Below are positions 61,084-64,000 of a DNA stretch of 64,000 bases, in pieces. The DNA is taken from positions 1 through 64,000 of the forward strand of contig JADGEL010000004.1 in assembly GCA_016744415.1 (NCBI GenBank). Direction: 5' to 3'. The notes below the pieces were generated by a model, which was given only the letters and a program-made list of their open reading frames with translations, had not been told where the DNA came from and did no database searches. Source of the DNA: Flavobacteriaceae bacterium. Lineage in GTDB: Bacteria > Bacteroidota > Bacteroidia > Flavobacteriales > Flavobacteriaceae. The stretch's first letter is position 1. Every line of letters begins with the position of its first letter. The position numbers and the translations under genes were made by a program.

Positions 61084-61793
61084 TATATGACTTCACAATT
61101 ATAGTGCCTGTTTATAATGAAGAAGATAATTTAGACCGAGTAGAAAAAGAACTTTCTGCTTATCTAAAAATTGCTATAAAAAAAACTAAAATTCTTTTTG
61201 TAAATGATGGGAGTCAAGATCAAAGCCAACCTATTATTGAACGTATTTGTGCTAATAATAAAGATTTTTCATTTATCAGTTTTAAAGAAAATAAAGGGCT
61301 GAGCGCAGCAATTAGTGCAGGGTTTAAAAACACTTCTACCAAACTTGTAGGTTATATCGATTCTGATTTACAAACAGACCCAAAAGATTTTAATTTATTA
61401 TTAAAAGAAATTCCAACATATGATTTAGTTACAGGTGTTAGAGCAAACAGAAAAGATTCTTTTGTAAAAAATATGTCTTCGACTATTGCCAATGGAATTC
61501 GTCGCTCATTTACGCATGACGGAATGGACGATACTGGTTGCCCATTAAAAGTAATTAAAACCTCGTACGCTTCAAACATACCAATGTTTAAAGGTTTACA
61601 CCGATTTTTACCTGCTATGATTTTATTGCAAAATGGAAAAATAAAACAGGTTTCAGTAAGTCATTTTCCAAGAATTGCTGGTGAAGCAAAATATGGGTTA
61701 TGGAATAGATTGTTAGGGCCATTGATAGATTGCTTTGCTTACCTCTGGATGAAAAAAAAATACATCAATTATAAAATTGAAAAACAAGGCTAA
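61080..61793 (+). CDS. Family 2 glycosyltransferase (polyprenyl-phosphate sugar synthase-like)
   Basis: A 237-residue cytoplasmic GT2 enzyme resembling DPM/ArnC. GT-A motifs: IIVPVYNEEDNLDRV (nucleotide site), LFVNDGSQDQSQ, SFKENKGLSAAISAGF, and the metal DxD in YIDSDLQTDP near residue 98. The TM pair seen in GtrB-type members is missing, so it is a soluble DPM-like form. It should transfer a sugar from a nucleotide to a polyprenyl phosphate, supplying the ArnT-like enzyme downstream (inference). Overlaps its neighbours by 4 and 1 bases. Confidence 0.86.
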   Translation: MIYDFTIIVPVYNEEDNLDRVEKELSAYLKIAIKKTKILFVNDGSQDQSQPIIERICANNKDFSFISFKENKGLSAAISAGFKNTSTKLVGYIDSDLQTDPKDFNLLLKEIPTYDLVTGVRANRKDSFVKNMSSTIANGIRRSFTHDGMDDTGCPLKVIKTSYASNIPMFKGLHRFLPAMILLQNGKIKQVSVSHFPRIAGEAKYGLWNRLLGPLIDCFAYLWMKKKYINYKIEKQG

Positions 61794-62416
61794 TGAAACC
61801 TTGGATTATTTACAGCATCGGTTTCATTGCCCAAATTCTATTTTCAGGGCGTTTGTTAGTGCAATGGGCATTGTCAGAAAAAGCAAAGAGAGTTATTACT
61901 CCTTCCCTATTTTGGCAAATGAGTTTATTGGCTTCCTTTTTATTGTTTACCTACGGATATTTACGCAATGATTTTGCCATTATGCTAGGGCAATCACTCA
62001 CCTATTTTATTTACATCCGCAATTTACAGCTTCAAGGCAGCTGGAAAAAGATGCCTAAATCTGCACGTATTTTTATCTTAATATTTCCGGTTTTATTAAT
62101 TATTTATGCTTTTAACAATAACAAAATAGATGTAAATAATTTATTTAAGAATGAAGCAATTCCGTTATGGCTCATCATTTGGGGTTCTGTAGCTCAGATA
62201 ATTTTCACCCTGCGTTTTGTGTACCAATGGATATATTCAGAAAAAAACAAAGAATCTATTTTGCCTTTCGGATTTTGGATGCTTAGCTTAATCGGATCTG
62301 TTACAATACTAACTTATGCCGTTATCAGAAAAGATCCTGTACTTTTTATAGGTCATATTTTTGGAAGTATTGTATATATTAGAAACCTAACTTTAATCTA
62401 TAAACATCATGATTAA
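61793..62416 (+). CDS. Tandem LAB_N (lipid-A-disaccharide synthase N-terminal) membrane protein
   Basis: A 207-residue inner-membrane protein made of two LAB_N units. Unit 1 (residues about 9-79): GFIAQILFSGRLLVQWALSE, FWQMSLLASFLLFTYGYLRND, YFIYIRNLQL. Unit 2 (about 131-200): GSVAQIIFTLRFVYQWIYSE, FWMLSLIGSVTILTYAVIRKD, GSIVYIRNLTL. A single helix (about 95-112) joins them, so the topology is 3+1+3. That is the plan of SWEET-type transporters. It lies between a GT2 and an ArnT-like gene and could move or position the lipid-linked sugar. The function is inference. Confidence 0.82.
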   Translation: MKPWIIYSIGFIAQILFSGRLLVQWALSEKAKRVITPSLFWQMSLLASFLLFTYGYLRNDFAIMLGQSLTYFIYIRNLQLQGSWKKMPKSARIFILIFPVLLIIYAFNNNKIDVNNLFKNEAIPLWLIIWGSVAQIIFTLRFVYQWIYSEKNKESILPFGFWMLSLIGSVTILTYAVIRKDPVLFIGHIFGSIVYIRNLTLIYKHHD

Positions 62417-64000
62417 ATTGATAGAAAAGCACCCTGTATTGTCCATCATAACTTTTAGTTTATTGATGCTACTTCCTAATTTAGATAGCTTGGTAGTTAC
62501 TATTATGGAAGCTCGTAATTTTATAACTGCTAGAGAAATGGTCAATGACAACCATTGGGTTTTGACAACCATGAATGAAGTTGCTCGCTATCAAAAACCA
62601 CCATTACCCACATGGCTTACAGCAATTTCAGGAATGTTGTTTGGAATGAAAAGTTTGTTTGCCTTGCGGCTCCCTGCAGCTTTAATGGTCAGTTTTTCTG
62701 GGGTGTTTATGTATTTGGTTTCTAAAAAAATATCCTTATCAAATATAGTTAGTATACTAATTGCCTTTATTTTTATTACTTCATTTTATGTAGTTGGAAT
62801 TGTCAATGAAGCTCCTTGGGATATTTTTACACACGGTTTTATGCTTGCTGGAATTTATTTTTTGATTCATTTTTTTCAAACTCAAAAAAAATATTGGTAC
62901 CATGCTTTGATAGCTGCCTTTTTTGTAGGACTCTCATTAATGTCTAAAGGCCCTGTTTCTCTTTATGTACTATTTCTACCATTTATCATTTCATATAGTA
63001 TCGTTTACAAGTATGAAAATTTTAAACCTAAAAGAATTGCGCTTATAGCATTTATCATCCTATTTTTAATCATTGGCGGATGGTGGTTTGTATATGTTCG
63101 TGAAATGGATGCCGCAGCTTTTGAGAAAATAACCTCTAGAGAAACTTCTAATTGGAGTAATTACAATGTGCGCCCATTTTATTATTACTGGAGCTTTTTT
63201 ATACAATCTGGTATGTGGACAATTTTAGCTTTTATCAGTTTACTTTATCCATACTTAATTAAGAAAGTTGAAGATAAAAAGTTCTATCGTTTTTCTTTTT
63301 TATGGACAATTATTGCTGTGATTTTATTGTCAATTATTCCTGAAAAAAAATCACGCTACTTAGTCCCTGTATTATTTCCATTAGCAATGACTACAGGAAT
63401 CTACATCAACTATCTAATTAAAAACTTTAAGACAATTACATCTAAAAAAGAAACGTATCCTGTTTATTTTAATTTTGGGCTATTTGCCATTTTAGGAATT
63501 GCTATACCAATTATATTCTTTGTTTTATTTAAAGATAAACTCAATGGTTACTGGTTTCAATTTAGTTTATTATCTGTTGCCCTTATTACAATCGGAATTT
63601 TTATTTTTAAAAACATCAAACAAAAAAATATTAAAAAATCTTTTTATGGGATGGTCTTTTTTATGGGTACTGCTATTCTTTTTGGCCTACCCCTTTCCAA
63701 CTCTTTTTACAACAATCAAAAATTCTTATCTATTGCAACATTAACAGGAACTTATGAAGATGAGTATAAAATTCAATCTTATGCTTATAAAGGTTTATCT
63801 CCAGAAATGATTTGGCATTATGGTAAAAGCATCAATATTATTAACTCAATAAAAGGAATACAATTAGCATCGATTGAAAAATTTGGCTTACTAATAGACC
63901 TAAATGATGAACAAGAATTAGAAAAACTACAAGGTACACACACAATAGAAAAAGCAGCAACTTTTGATATGAATTATGATTCAAAAAATAAAAGTCGATT
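62409..64000 (+). CDS. ArnT/PMT-like integral-membrane glycosyltransferase, 3' end outside window
   Basis: Open from the ATG at 62409 (overlapping the previous stop by eight bases) to the right edge, 530 codons without a stop. Polytopic membrane protein, about eleven helices. The first loop has IMEARNFITAREMVND and RYQKPPLPTWLTAIS, the acidic/E-x-R and KPPL motifs of the ArnT/GT39-83 family. It should transfer a sugar from a polyprenyl-phosphate donor to lipid A, protein or another surface acceptor on the periplasmic side. The acceptor is unknown. Partial at the right edge. Confidence 0.85.
   Translation, partial: MIKLIEKHPVLSIITFSLLMLLPNLDSLVVTIMEARNFITAREMVNDNHWVLTTMNEVARYQKPPLPTWLTAISGMLFGMKSLFALRLPAALMVSFSGVFMYLVSKKISLSNIVSILIAFIFITSFYVVGIVNEAPWDIFTHGFMLAGIYFLIHFFQTQKKYWYHALIAAFFVGLSLMSKGPVSLYVLFLPFIISYSIVYKYENFKPKRIALIAFIILFLIIGGWWFVYVREMDAAAFEKITSRETSNWSNYNVRPFYYYWSFFIQSGMWTILAFISLLYPYLIKKVEDKKFYRFSFLWTIIAVILLSIIPEKKSRYLVPVLFPLAMTTGIYINYLIKNFKTITSKKETYPVYFNFGLFAILGIAIPIIFFVLFKDKLNGYWFQFSLLSVALITIGIFIFKNIKQKNIKKSFYGMVFFMGTAILFGLPLSNSFYNNQKFLSIATLTGTYEDEYKIQSYAYKGLSPEMIWHYGKSINIINSIKGIQLASIEKFGLLIDLNDEQELEKLQGTHTIEKAATFDMNYDSKNKSR

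Noticed and set aside
63499..63744. 81-codon plus-strand frame near the right edge
   Set aside because: Out of frame inside the ArnT-like gene that runs to the window end; a shadow.
1..64000. tRNA, rRNA, CRISPR array or prophage
   Set aside because: No cloverleaf with a TTC-type arm, no rRNA core sequence, no regularly spaced identical repeats and no phage or transposase motifs were seen by eye.

Overview
The window is AT-rich chromosomal DNA from a bacterium of the phylum Bacteroidota, almost certainly family Flavobacteriaceae. Evidence: many starts are preceded by the Bacteroidota -7 promoter box TAnnTTTG (several with TTG 19 bases upstream) instead of a strong Shine-Dalgarno; there is a secreted protein with a type IX secretion (T9SS) C-terminal sorting domain, a TonB-dependent receptor with an N-terminal carboxypeptidase-regulatory-like domain, and families typical of the group (DUF6090, DUF6952, a cyclophilin-FKBP fusion, RibB with a degenerate RibA tail, PepE). 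No rRNA, tRNA, CRISPR array, transposase or prophage was recognised.

Layout. 1-2.3 kb is an accessory strip of three unrelated single genes (methyltransferase, DUF2200, WapI-type immunity protein), all on the plus strand, separated by related hairpin-bearing repeats; it looks like a worn gene-cassette array and ends in a lipoprotein remnant. 2.3-7 kb holds a T9SS cargo protein, a TetR regulator, a decayed VOC/glyoxalase gene and an ABC exporter. 7-13 kb carries an ECF sigma factor with membrane partner, the cyclophilin-FKBP protein, an envelope protein and lipoprotein, and a YfiT/GNAT pair. 13-19 kb: redoxin, Mpo1-like protein, OmpA-family protein, CsaA, and a large FAD/Fe-S dehydrogenase. 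19-25 kb: a permease/cyclophilin/DUF6090x2/YdeI operon, then an amidohydrolase flanked by the same cassette-type repeat seen at the left end. 25-32 kb: NUDIX, PlsC-like acyltransferase, OxyR, small conserved genes, a short 50-codon transcription unit, and an idi-queD-manA operon. 32-42 kb: cyclophilin lipoprotein, prfC, VanX-type dipeptidase, ung, a MutS2-like protein, MATE exporter. 42-44.4 kb is a peroxide-defence cluster (ahpC, thioredoxin, DUF6952, tpx). 44.5-51 kb: ftsK, lolA-like, lptF/G-like, ribB, a DUF4369 lipoprotein and pepE. 52.5-57 kb is a TonB-receptor operon with two related lipoproteins. 57-60 kb: lgt, yidD, cysS. 60-64 kb: meaB followed by a glycosyltransferase 2, a 7-TM duplicated LAB_N protein and an ArnT/PMT-like glycosyltransferase that runs off the right edge.

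The most interesting items are the cassette-like array with its shared repeat (1-2.3 kb and 23.3-25.2 kb), the 3+1+3-helix LAB_N protein between two glycosyltransferases, the TonB-receptor/lipoprotein operon of unknown substrate, and a compact 50-codon gene with its own promoter and terminator. Most of the rest is ordinary flavobacterial chromosome. Functions were assigned by reading motifs; no database search was possible.
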